64,000 nt of DNA from NCBI GenBank assembly GCA_027487485.1, contig JAIYDN010000052.1, forward strand, positions 124,001 to 188,000. Reading direction: 5' to 3'. The notes beneath the pieces were generated by a model. The model was not told the DNA's origin. It ran no database searches and worked only from the letters and a program-made list of their open reading frames with translations. Positions 7,388 to 15,978 of the stretch are shown piece after piece. Numbering within the stretch: position 1 is the first letter of the stretch; the number at the start of each line of letters is the position of its first letter. The translations under genes and the position numbers were made by a program. Source of the DNA: Planctomycetaceae bacterium. GTDB lineage: Bacteria > Planctomycetota > Planctomycetia > Pirellulales > Pirellulaceae.

Positions 7388-9700
7388 CAGTTTCTTTTCG
7401 AGATCTGAATCGAAATCATTGGCATGATAGAAACTATTATGCAACGGGACTGCGGCGACCTCGGCGGAAACTTCTTCACCCTCCCCACTTCCAAGATTGG
7501 CGTTAATGAAGTTGATGACTGCGAGAACATCGAAGGCTTCGATACTGCGATTCCCGTCAACATCATAGAACGGAGGTGACACAATGGTTGTGCCGTCTAA
7601 TGGTCTTGCCCCGTTGCGGTTGATCTCGTTGATGATGGCTAGGACATCAAGAGCGGTTACGAACCCGTCATTGTTCACGTCGTGACGGATGTTGGGATTC
7701 TGCCACGGTGGGATCGATAACGATAGTGCGAAATCATTGTGGATACTCGGCGAACCAGCCACAAACGCTGCCGTCCTCAGGCCAGTCGCGGGTTCCACTA
7801 AATCGTACTGGGAGGAGGGAGGTAAAATCTCAAGCTGGTAACTTCCAGTGGCAATCCCCTCAAATAAATAACTTCCATCAGCCCCAGTAGTGCTTTCCGG
7901 AGATGGCCCCACCGCTAAGTTATCAAGCTTGATGCTGGCGTTTCTCATTCCCTTGGCAATGACGTAAGCGATCGCGTTGGTGTCGGTTACCACTCGCATG
8001 GTTGCCGATTGTCCCGCAGCTAGGGTCGGGGTTTCGAATCGACGCAACAGGCTGCCAGACGCTGAGTACGCTTCTAGTCGAGCGACGGTGCCACTATTCA
8101 CTGCAACAACGTCTATGGAAACAAACGAAGTTGGTTGTGCCATGGTCGCACGCAATTGCTGTTGATTGCCACGGAAGTTATCGACGTACGTTCCTTGCGA
8201 GAAAGAGAACGGGCGAAACACGCGGGATCCTGTCGTGGCAGATGCATCTTCGAAAACCGAGACATTTCCCGTCGCATCTTCGCCGATGGCGTCCACCGTA
8301 ACACCATTCTGAAGTCCGACGACAGCTCCGCTCGTTAAATTGTCGGGTTCGATTTTTCGCTGCAGATTCAAGACTTGACGATTGTTATCCACCAATCGAA
8401 CACGAGCGTTGGCGATCGCCGTTTCGACCGCTTGCCAGTCTCCATCTTCATTCTGGTCGTTCCAGACGAAGCCTTGGATGCCAGGAACAGCGGGCTTATC
8501 GCGAGTCAAGCCAAGCTCCCCTTCGAAGACATTGCTCGTCAAAGGCAAAGTCGTTTCCACAGCTCGGATTTGAATGCGGCCTGTGGTGCCACTCGGGACG
8601 GGAATCACTAAGTTGATATCTGTTGAACTTAAATTGGGCGATGCAATGGTGGTCCAATTCCCCTCGTTCCACCGATACTCGATTCTTCCCACGCGGTTGA
8701 TGGAAATGTCATTCTGTTGCCCAGAGCTATTCAAGTTGGGCAGTGTCTGGACGGACGCTCGACCTTGAAAAAGATATTCCGTTCCCTGTGCGTTCAATTG
8801 TCCCAAACCTTCAAGCTTCAACGGGACATCCAACACATCAAAAATCCCATCGCTGTCCGAATCCACCCAGCCCAATTGCGCTAGAGTCGAAGCGGGGCTA
8901 ATCAGATTTTGGTAAGCACGATCCAGAGATCCTCCGCTAGACATGATGCTGTCGGCTTGAACAAAACTTGGATCGGGATTGAAATCGATGGCGTTGGTGT
9001 TTTGAGCGTTATAGTACCCGCGTCTCTGAGTAAAGTTACCCCCGCCTATGTATTCGTCCCGGGCCCAAAACATGTGGCCCGTTTCATGAGTGAACGTGGA
9101 AGCAGGACGCGTGGAAGGTACGATTTCGAACAAACCGCCGGCAAATGCGAATGCGCGATCGAAAGAACCTCCGGTCGCAAAGCTGCCGTCACTGTCATTC
9201 TGCGAATTGACCACGAATATCGTGAACGACCAGTCCGTGCCCAGCTTGACTCGCTGCGATTGATTGAAAGCCCGAATATTAGTTTCAAGCTGACCGCTTT
9301 GCGAAAAGCCAGTGTCGGTAAGAAACCGCGATACCCAATCCACATATCCATTGGACCGCTGCGAGATCGGTTCGTAAGGGGTTGGCGTCGGAGCATCTAA
9401 AAAGGTTCGGTCAATGACAAACTCAAGAGTGTGCACATTGCTCTTCGTGCGAAGCAAGTCGGTCCACCAATCCAGCCCCGTTTCAATATTGGCAAGGACT
9501 GTTGACTTTTGAAGCTCTGTCCAGTTTTCCGTATTCGGATCAATTTGCCCGTTGCTTTCCAGCAGAACCGGGGTCACTGCGATCCGCCCAAGCATGTACT
9601 CGCCGGTATCGTCGGCCGTCGCACCAAACGGAAGCGACGCGAACAATTGCCGCGATTCTAAGGATTCGATACGTAGGGATCTGGTTTTCATACGATTCAT
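7373..9700 (-). CDS. Secreted zinc metalloprotease-like protein with SdrD-B and dockerin domains
   Basis: A 775-residue surface or secreted protein. The N-terminus carries the planctomycete motif 'RIESLESRQLFA'. A metallopeptidase-like region follows, with 'THETGHMFWARDEY' giving HExxH plus a nearby Asp. Next comes an SdrD B-like beta domain ('GFVWNDQNEDGDWQ' with its Ca-binding style loop, and later 'TTGADGSYLFEGIATGSYQL'). At the C-terminus are two dockerin type I repeats ('DVNNDGFVTALDVLAIINEI' and 'DVDGNRSIEAFDVLAVINFI'). Dockerins bind cohesins elsewhere; in planctomycetes the partner is not known. The ATG at 9700 is chosen; a GTG at 9751 is in frame but overlaps its own GGAGG. The last codons and the stop lie in a palindromic repeat. 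Confidence 0.8.
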   Translation of the reverse strand: MNRMKTRSLRIESLESRQLFASLPFGATADDTGEYMLGRIAVTPVLLESNGQIDPNTENWTELQKSTVLANIETGLDWWTDLLRTKSNVHTLEFVIDRTFLDAPTPTPYEPISQRSNGYVDWVSRFLTDTGFSQSGQLETNIRAFNQSQRVKLGTDWSFTIFVVNSQNDSDGSFATGGSFDRAFAFAGGLFEIVPSTRPASTFTHETGHMFWARDEYIGGGNFTQRRGYYNAQNTNAIDFNPDPSFVQADSIMSSGGSLDRAYQNLISPASTLAQLGWVDSDSDGIFDVLDVPLKLEGLGQLNAQGTEYLFQGRASVQTLPNLNSSGQQNDISINRVGRIEYRWNEGNWTTIASPNLSSTDINLVIPVPSGTTGRIQIRAVETTLPLTSNVFEGELGLTRDKPAVPGIQGFVWNDQNEDGDWQAVETAIANARVRLVDNNRQVLNLQRKIEPDNLTSGAVVGLQNGVTVDAIGEDATGNVSVFEDASATTGSRVFRPFSFSQGTYVDNFRGNQQQLRATMAQPTSFVSIDVVAVNSGTVARLEAYSASGSLLRRFETPTLAAGQSATMRVVTDTNAIAYVIAKGMRNASIKLDNLAVGPSPESTTGADGSYLFEGIATGSYQLEILPPSSQYDLVEPATGLRTAAFVAGSPSIHNDFALSLSIPPWQNPNIRHDVNNDGFVTALDVLAIINEINRNGARPLDGTTIVSPPFYDVDGNRSIEAFDVLAVINFINANLGSGEGEEVSAEVAAVPLHNSFYHANDFDSDLEKKLSRRR

Positions 9701-9929
9701 AGGCTTCTTCGATGGCTTTTGGCGGTCAAAAGTTCCTTCGGCCGAATCCACCTCCTTGGTTGAGTCCGTACCTGATTTACCGGAAAATCAGAACGAAATG
9801 GCCAGTTTCACCTTTGGCCCATCGAAACTCGACATCACCTATCTCTTAGCCCATAATCCATGTCCTGGCCGCGAAAGCGATTTCGCTAGCTTACGAAAAG
9901 TCGCGTTCTGTTTACGGTGGGTCGATGAA

Positions 9930-12080
9930 ATGAAATTGGTAGCTGTTATTTGTCTTTCGCTGGTCTTCTCTGTCTCGGTTGCCAGCGATTGCATGTCGCA
10001 AGGGGCAGCAAAAAAACTGCAGGGAGTTTGCTTTAGTTCTGTTCGGGACAATGAAAGTCCAGCTCGGCAAATCCATTCGTTGCCATCGGCCATCGAAGCG
10101 GATGTGGCATTCGCGAGCAAGCTTGCAAATTCGATTCGGACCTACACGATCAGCAGCAGCAGTTACCTGATACCCGAGTTTTGCGAGAAGTATGGTGTCG
10201 ATTGCATCGTTGGGGTATGGATCGGACCTGCACGTTGGCAAAACGAAGCTCAGATCGAACAACTTGTTCAGCTCGCCAAACGTCCGAGCTCCCGGATTCA
10301 ATCGGTCATTATCGGAAATGAAGTACTTCATCGAGCCGATTGCTCGGAAGATCAGCTGATTGAATATGTTCGGGAAGCAAAAGCAAAAACGAACTTTCCA
10401 ATCGCATCCGCAGACACTTGGAAAGCCTGGGTAGAACATCCCCGCTTGGCCGCAGAGGTCGATATTCTCGGGGTACAGATCTACCCTTATTGGGAAGGCC
10501 GATCGGTCGATAGTGCAGCTCAGTATACGCTGCAGCGAATCAGCGAAGTGCAGTCTTTGTACCCCGAAAAACGAATTGTTCTTACGGAATTTGGTTGGCC
10601 AACCGATGGCGAATCCTTGGGCCAAGCGGTTGCTAGTCCAGAAAACGCAGCTCGTTATATGCGAGAAGTCATTCCGTTGCTCGAACAAAAGGGTATTGAG
10701 TACTACTACTTCTCGGTCTGGGACGAAAGCTGGAAGTCTGGTCCGGAAGGAGCCGTCGGAGCTCATTGGGGGCTGTTTGAATCCACAGGAGTCATCAAGC
10801 CAGCCATGAAAGACCTATTACCTAGCGATATCGTTTCGGGCTCGGACCGATCGCCTCGTTCTATTGTGTTTACGTTGAAAGAAGACGAAGGTCGAAACGC
10901 TCCCCTACAAGAACTCGCGGTAGGGAAGCCAGCATCAGAAACAGCGGACGGAGAGGCTGTTCCACGCGGTGCTGGGCTGGAAGCTTCCTCCACGCAAGTG
11001 GGTCGTTCGAGTTACGGAAGCCTCAGGCCCTTGACCGCGATGCCGAGGAAAGAGAATAAGGCCGAAGATTCGCCACAGACGGATAACGAAAACTCAGAAA
11101 AGGAAACACCAGCAAAAGCCGAGGCCTCTTCGGTGCCCAAGCGACCATCGGAACTCAAACGCTCGTCGGAGCCCAAAAGCTCTCTAGAACCCAAACGTCC
11201 GCTGGGCCCCAATGAGATGTACGGCGTTTGTCTGAGTCTGTTTCGAGATGGCGAGACACCTCACTTGGGCATCACGCCCACGCTATCTGAGTTGCGAGCC
11301 GACCTGACCTTTGCATCCGGTTTGTTTCGAGCCGTTCGCACCTACAGCGTATCCGACTCCTTCGCGTTTGTTCCTGAGATGTGTCAAGAGATTGGCGTCG
11401 ACTGCTTTCCAGGAGCGGCGTTAGGAAAGTATCCTTGGCTGAATGACCTTGAGCTGGAGATGCTGATCCGAGTGGGGCAAAGCGGAAACCCAAAAGTAAA
11501 AGCATTGATCGTCGGCAATGAAGTGCTTCATCGCGGAGACTTTTCCGTGGAACAGTACATTCAGTATGTTCGACAAGTCAAAAAGAAAGTTCAGGTCCCC
11601 GTGGCGACTGCGGAACTATTGCACAGTTGGCTAGAACATCCCGAACTTGCTGCCGAAGTGGATGTTCTAGGCGTTCAGATTTATCCCTACTGGGGCGGAC
11701 TGAACATTGAAAAAGCTGCTTTAAACACCTTGGAGAGTGTTCAGCAGTTACAAAAGACATTCCCTGACAAACAGATCATCTTGACGGAATTCGGGTGGCC
11801 TACCGATGGCGGAACAATTGGCGAAGCAGTGGCAAGTCCCGAAAATGCGGGGCGTTATCTCAAGGAAGTTATCCCGTTGTTAAACCAAAACAAAATAGAC
11901 TACTTATACTTTGCGATGACCGACGAAAAATGGAAGCAACGCGATGAAGGTGGACCTGGGCCGCATTGGGGATTGCTGACATCGGATGGCAAAGTCAAAC
12001 CAGCATTTCAAGCATTGCTCCCAGACAACTCAACGAAAGGCATGGACCGCCCAGCGAGGAAATTGAACTATGGCGAATGA
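9930..12080 (+). CDS. Secreted GH17-like beta-glucanase with two tandem catalytic domains
   Basis: A 717-residue exported glycosidase. A signal peptide ('VAVICLSLVFSVSVAS') precedes two homologous (beta/alpha)8 domains at about residues 30-300 and 428-705, joined by a Glu/Lys/Pro/Ser-rich linker. Each has the acid/base motif 'GNEVLHR' (E131, E531) and the nucleophile motif 'TEFGWPTDG' (E220, E620), along with 'VQIYPYW'. This pattern is that of glycosyl hydrolase family 17 and the related exo-beta-1,3-glucanases. Both domains keep both glutamates, so both should be active. The ATG at 9930 directly precedes the signal peptide; the frame is open further upstream without protein-like content. The stop overlaps the DoxX-like gene by 11 bp. 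Confidence 0.85.
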   Translation: MKLVAVICLSLVFSVSVASDCMSQGAAKKLQGVCFSSVRDNESPARQIHSLPSAIEADVAFASKLANSIRTYTISSSSYLIPEFCEKYGVDCIVGVWIGPARWQNEAQIEQLVQLAKRPSSRIQSVIIGNEVLHRADCSEDQLIEYVREAKAKTNFPIASADTWKAWVEHPRLAAEVDILGVQIYPYWEGRSVDSAAQYTLQRISEVQSLYPEKRIVLTEFGWPTDGESLGQAVASPENAARYMREVIPLLEQKGIEYYYFSVWDESWKSGPEGAVGAHWGLFESTGVIKPAMKDLLPSDIVSGSDRSPRSIVFTLKEDEGRNAPLQELAVGKPASETADGEAVPRGAGLEASSTQVGRSSYGSLRPLTAMPRKENKAEDSPQTDNENSEKETPAKAEASSVPKRPSELKRSSEPKSSLEPKRPLGPNEMYGVCLSLFRDGETPHLGITPTLSELRADLTFASGLFRAVRTYSVSDSFAFVPEMCQEIGVDCFPGAALGKYPWLNDLELEMLIRVGQSGNPKVKALIVGNEVLHRGDFSVEQYIQYVRQVKKKVQVPVATAELLHSWLEHPELAAEVDVLGVQIYPYWGGLNIEKAALNTLESVQQLQKTFPDKQIILTEFGWPTDGGTIGEAVASPENAGRYLKEVIPLLNQNKIDYLYFAMTDEKWKQRDEGGPGPHWGLLTSDGKVKPAFQALLPDNSTKGMDRPARKLNYGE

Positions 12081-12489
12081 GAACCAAGAAATCAGCCCTT
12101 CGTTGCATTCAGAACCGGTCAAGCTTTCCAAGTGGATTTGGGTAGGTCGCGGCATCAGTACGTTGCTTATCTTGATGCTGACCATGAGTGCGGTCATGAA
12201 GTTCGTTCAACCAGCAGGCATGGCAGAAGAGTTCACGAAGCTGGGCTACCCGATGGAGTTGGCTTTTGGGTTAGGGATGGTCGAGATCATTTGCGTTATC
12301 CTTTATGCAATTCCCCGCAGTAGTGTCCTCGGCGCGATTTTGCTAACAGGCTATCTTGGAGGTGCGATTTCGACGCATTTGCGCGTTGGGGATCCCATCA
12401 TCGCGCCAATCATCCTGGGCGTTCTGGTTTGGGTCGGTCTGTATCTTCGTGATTCGCAAGTTCGGAACTTGATTCCTATTCGGATGTAG
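12070..12489 (+). CDS. DoxX-like family membrane protein
   Basis: A 139-residue membrane protein with four hydrophobic helices (about residues 27-43, 62-82, 88-100 and 109-125). 'MSAVMKFVQPAGMAEEFTKL', followed by 'GYPMELAFGLGMVEIICVI' and 'GAILLTGYLGGAISTHLRVG', is typical of the DoxX-like family, which is found in bacterial inner membranes and whose biochemical role is mostly unknown. The ATG lies within the last 11 bp of the glucanase gene, so translation is probably coupled. The AmmeMemoRadiSam fusion gene starts 14 bp downstream, making a likely three-gene unit. Confidence 0.85.
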   Translation: MANENQEISPSLHSEPVKLSKWIWVGRGISTLLILMLTMSAVMKFVQPAGMAEEFTKLGYPMELAFGLGMVEIICVILYAIPRSSVLGAILLTGYLGGAISTHLRVGDPIIAPIILGVLVWVGLYLRDSQVRNLIPIRM

Positions 12490-12503
12490 CTGGAAGGTTC
12501 AAT

Positions 12504-15500
12504 ATGAGCGATCTCCACGTGTTGCGATCCGATTCTTATCCGGGCAAGTGGTGGCATCGCGATCTGGATTCCGGGCGGCCCGATTCCTGGCGGATTGTGT
12601 GCGATCTTTGTCCACGGCAATGTTCGATGAAGGAAGGGGATCGAGGCTTTTGTTTCGTTCGAAAAATCGAAGCGGGGCAATTGGTTCTCGACACCTACGG
12701 AAAGAGCACGGGCTTTTGCATCGATCCGATCGAAAAGAAACCACTCAATCACTTTTATCCCGGCACCAGTGTGCTGTCGTTCGGAACAGCGGGCTGCAAT
12801 CTCGGTTGCCAGTTCTGTCAAAACTGGGATATTTCGAAATCACGAGAAGTCTCGAAGCTTAGTTCTGTCGCTGAGCCTGAATTGATTGCGCATGCGGCTA
12901 AGGAACTGGGGTGCAAGAGTGTTGCATTCACTTACAACGACCCCGTCGTCTGGGCCGAATACGCAATCGATACGGCGAAGGCATGTCGGTCCCTTGGAAT
13001 CCAAAGTGTCGCGGTGACTGCGGGATATATGTCTCCGGAGGCACGGCGCGAGTTCTATGTTCACATGGATGCTGCCAACGTGGACCTTAAGGCTTTCACG
13101 GAGGATTTCTACCGCAAGATAACTTATTCGCACCTTGAACCAGTGCTCGACACGTTGCGATATCTGAAACGTGAGACCGACGTATGGTTCGAGATTACCA
13201 ATTTGATCATTCCACAGACGAATGACTCGGATGATGAACTCCAGCGTATGTGCGATTGGATTTTAAAGGAAGTCGGATGCGAAGTGCCTGTGCATTTCTC
13301 TGCATTCCATCCAGACTTTCGTATGACGGATCGACCGCGTACGCCTCACGAAACGCTACTCAAAGCGCATGCGATTGCCAAGCGATGTGGACTTCGGTAT
13401 CCCTACGTCGGGAATGTGCATGATGTTGAACATAGCTCGACCTATTGCTGGTCCTGCAATGAAATGCTCATCGAGCGCGATTGGTACCAACTTGGTAAGT
13501 ACGGGGTTCTGGGTAATCTGTGCGGTAGGTGTGGAGCGCCACAGGCAGGGCGGTTCGATACCAAGCCAGGTGACTGGGGCAGAAAACGCCAACCGGTAAA
13601 CTTGGATTCATTCCGTCCAAAGCCAACGAATTTGGTATCATTGCCGATAACTACAACGAGTGCTCGTTCAAGTGAGCCACCGTCTGATACCATCTCGGCT
13701 GGCCGACTTTTTCAAGCCAGCTTATCCGCTACGAATGCTGAGGAAGCTATGACCAGTCCAATTCTTACTGCCCCAATCAAGCTAGAGATGCTAAAGCTCG
13801 ATGAACTCAGCGAAGAACAAAAAGGGAGCATTCATAAAGCTGCGCAGATTGTGGTGATTGCGACGGCATGCAACAAACGAGTTACCAATGACTGGTTGAA
13901 TTTACTGGGTCCTTTGGCTGACTTGCATGTGATGGGAATGTTTACGACGCTAACCCGTGGCGAACAGCTTCGCGGGTGCTGCGGCTTTCTAGGCCGACCA
14001 ACCAAACTCAAAGAAGCAGTGTTGTCCTCGGCCCAGAAAACGACGAACGAAGATGCGAGGATGCCTGTCATCTCAACGATCGAGTTGCCGTATCTGAAGA
14101 TGGACGTTTCGCTGTTGTCCTCACCGATTGTAGTGATGGGGCCCGGGGCGGAAAGAATCAAGCATGTCCAAGTTGGCAAACATGGGCTCAAGATCACGTT
14201 GGGAAGCCAATCGGGATTACTGCTTCCAAGCGTGCCTGTCGACCAAAAATGGAATGAAGAAGAGTTTCTGAAAGGGGTTTGCCGCAAAGCGGGTCTGCCT
14301 GAAAACGCCTGGCAAGACGAACTCGCCGTTTTGGAAACCTTCGAGGGATTAATCATCGAGGGACAAATTGAATCCGCAAACATGCCATCCGAGATTCCCA
14401 TCAAGATGCCTCCGGGGGATATCGAAAGTCTCCAGCGATTGCGTCAAGTTGCGACTAATAATTTGATCGCGTTTGCAAGCGGTTCGACTCCCAGCTATTA
14501 CGCGCTCAATGCCATGGATGGCAACGTCCACGGGATGGTGCTTTCCGTTATCGACACGGTCAGCCGCCAGCCACTGGCTCACTGGATCAAGTCGTCTCTG
14601 CGTCAAGGCATGCCATTGCAGTCGAGCCTGTTTGATCTGTGCAAAGCAGCTGCAGATGTTCTTTCTAAAGCTAGGTTCCAAAAAGAAACGGATATCGAAC
14701 TAGCCATTACAATTCTGTTTGATCCGACCCATCACGGAAGCATTCAAGCTGAAGACTGGGACGGTGAACAGCTGAAGAGCTCGCTCAGTCGATGTGAATT
14801 GGAGGGCCTTTCGTCGAAACAACGCGCGATCGTAACAGCTTGTGGTGATTATGCCGCAGTTTCTTTCGACTCCAACAAATCCATTATCGAATTAACCACC
14901 GAAGCCGCCCTGGAAGTGCGTACCCGTCGCAACCCGGTAGGCGTTTACTCGATGGCGTGCATTTCGACCGCAACGTCTTTGCTGGCCAGCAACAGAACAA
15001 AAGCCGTCAGTGATAATGTGATTCGTCAGCCAGCGGTCGCGGAAGGATTTTATCCATCGAATCCAGAAGCAAGACGGCAGCTTGTGTCGGAATTCAAAGG
15101 GCAGGTACCCGCCGAAATTCAAGCGAAACCGGCATTGGCACTGATGACTCCTCATGCTGGTTTGCGTTTCAGCGGGCAAGTTGCCATGACGGCCTGGTGC
15201 AGTGTTGAGATTCCACCAACGCTATTGATTATCGGTCCCAAACATACCGCGCTCGGACGCGATTGGGCGATTTCCCCATCGCAAGCCTGGGAAATGCCCG
15301 GGGGGGAACATTGGGACGTGGATCTTGAACTCGCGAACAAAATCGCCAACGAAGTGGAAGGCATGGAGTTGGATTTTGCCGCCCATGCGCGTGAACATGG
15401 AACTGAAATGCAGTTGCCGATTTTAGAGGGGTGCACACACTACCAAACGAAACCGAAGATCGTGGCGATTGCAATGAGCGGCGCGACTCAAGAAGAAGTC

Positions 15501-15854
15501 GATCGCTGCGCAGAGCAACTCGCGAACGTGCTCCGGAACATGCCCGTGCGTCCTCTCATGGTGATATCGAGCGACCTCAATCACTATCTGCCTGAAGAAG
15601 AAAATCGACGACGCGACCGACTTGCAATCGACGCCATGTTGACGGGTGATCCCGCTAAGCTGATTGAAGCGTGCCAGACCCATCAAATCACGATGTGTGG
15701 TTTGATTCCTGCCGCAGTCATCATGCAAACGTTGATCAACTTGGGCGAAAAGTTTCAGGTAGAAGAAATTGTTTACAACAACAGCTCGCATCGAGGCAAC
15801 AAAGACCGCGTCGTTGGATATGCAGGCGTCGTGTTTCGCCCCGTTGCGGTCTAA
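12504..15854 (+). CDS. Three-domain fusion: radical SAM + AMMECR1 + Memo (AmmeMemoRadiSam system)
   Basis: A 1116-residue protein joining all three parts of the AmmeMemoRadiSam system. Residues ~1-360 are the radical SAM enzyme: the cluster motif 'CNLGCQFC' (C98, C102, C105), an early 'CDLCPRQC' (33-40) and a late CxxC pair (C315/C318, C340/C343) that may hold zinc. Residues ~430-625 are AMMECR1, with 'GEQLRGCCGFLGRP' and 'IELPYLKMDVSLLSS'. Residues ~640-830 are unassigned. Residues ~840-1115 are Memo, keeping H884 ('MTPHAGLRFSG'), H914 ('GPKHTALG') and C1065, the positions matching the metal ligands of human MEMO1. The system is usually encoded by separate genes and its substrate is unknown. 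The ATG at 12504 follows GAAGG. Confidence 0.9.
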   Translation: MSDLHVLRSDSYPGKWWHRDLDSGRPDSWRIVCDLCPRQCSMKEGDRGFCFVRKIEAGQLVLDTYGKSTGFCIDPIEKKPLNHFYPGTSVLSFGTAGCNLGCQFCQNWDISKSREVSKLSSVAEPELIAHAAKELGCKSVAFTYNDPVVWAEYAIDTAKACRSLGIQSVAVTAGYMSPEARREFYVHMDAANVDLKAFTEDFYRKITYSHLEPVLDTLRYLKRETDVWFEITNLIIPQTNDSDDELQRMCDWILKEVGCEVPVHFSAFHPDFRMTDRPRTPHETLLKAHAIAKRCGLRYPYVGNVHDVEHSSTYCWSCNEMLIERDWYQLGKYGVLGNLCGRCGAPQAGRFDTKPGDWGRKRQPVNLDSFRPKPTNLVSLPITTTSARSSEPPSDTISAGRLFQASLSATNAEEAMTSPILTAPIKLEMLKLDELSEEQKGSIHKAAQIVVIATACNKRVTNDWLNLLGPLADLHVMGMFTTLTRGEQLRGCCGFLGRPTKLKEAVLSSAQKTTNEDARMPVISTIELPYLKMDVSLLSSPIVVMGPGAERIKHVQVGKHGLKITLGSQSGLLLPSVPVDQKWNEEEFLKGVCRKAGLPENAWQDELAVLETFEGLIIEGQIESANMPSEIPIKMPPGDIESLQRLRQVATNNLIAFASGSTPSYYALNAMDGNVHGMVLSVIDTVSRQPLAHWIKSSLRQGMPLQSSLFDLCKAAADVLSKARFQKETDIELAITILFDPTHHGSIQAEDWDGEQLKSSLSRCELEGLSSKQRAIVTACGDYAAVSFDSNKSIIELTTEAALEVRTRRNPVGVYSMACISTATSLLASNRTKAVSDNVIRQPAVAEGFYPSNPEARRQLVSEFKGQVPAEIQAKPALALMTPHAGLRFSGQVAMTAWCSVEIPPTLLIIGPKHTALGRDWAISPSQAWEMPGGEHWDVDLELANKIANEVEGMELDFAAHAREHGTEMQLPILEGCTHYQTKPKIVAIAMSGATQEEVDRCAEQLANVLRNMPVRPLMVISSDLNHYLPEEENRRRDRLAIDAMLTGDPAKLIEACQTHQITMCGLIPAAVIMQTLINLGEKFQVEEIVYNNSSHRGNKDRVVGYAGVVFRPVAV

Positions 15855-15883
15855 CCCCCGCTTCTCTGCTTGAAATTACACCG

Positions 15884-15925
15884 ATCATCCACCCCCTTGA
15901 AGCCCACTTCAGGGGCGTGGGTGAT
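15884..15925. terminator. Hairpin between convergent genes, likely bidirectional terminator
   Basis: ATCATCCACCCCCTTGAAG pairs with CTTCAGGGGCGTGGGTGAT across a 4-base loop, with a few G-T or mismatched positions. It lies 29 bp after the stop of the fusion gene and 53 bp before the end of the minus-strand propeller gene. No clear T-run is present, so an intrinsic mechanism is not certain. Confidence 0.6.
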
Positions 15926-15978
15926 TAATGACGTCGGGGGTATTCGATAGCGTCAGCTTCAATCGCAATTCAGTTCAC

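Noticed and set aside
9860-9900. GCGAAAGCGATTTCGC palindrome as an operator between the dockerin and glucanase genes
   Set aside because: GCGATCGC-like and TTTCGC words are frequent in this sequence, and there is no second copy or promoter to support a regulatory role.
9912-10766. Long minus-strand open frame (284 codons) inside the glucanase gene
   Set aside because: It lies antisense to a clear GH17-like domain and has no protein-like features of its own.
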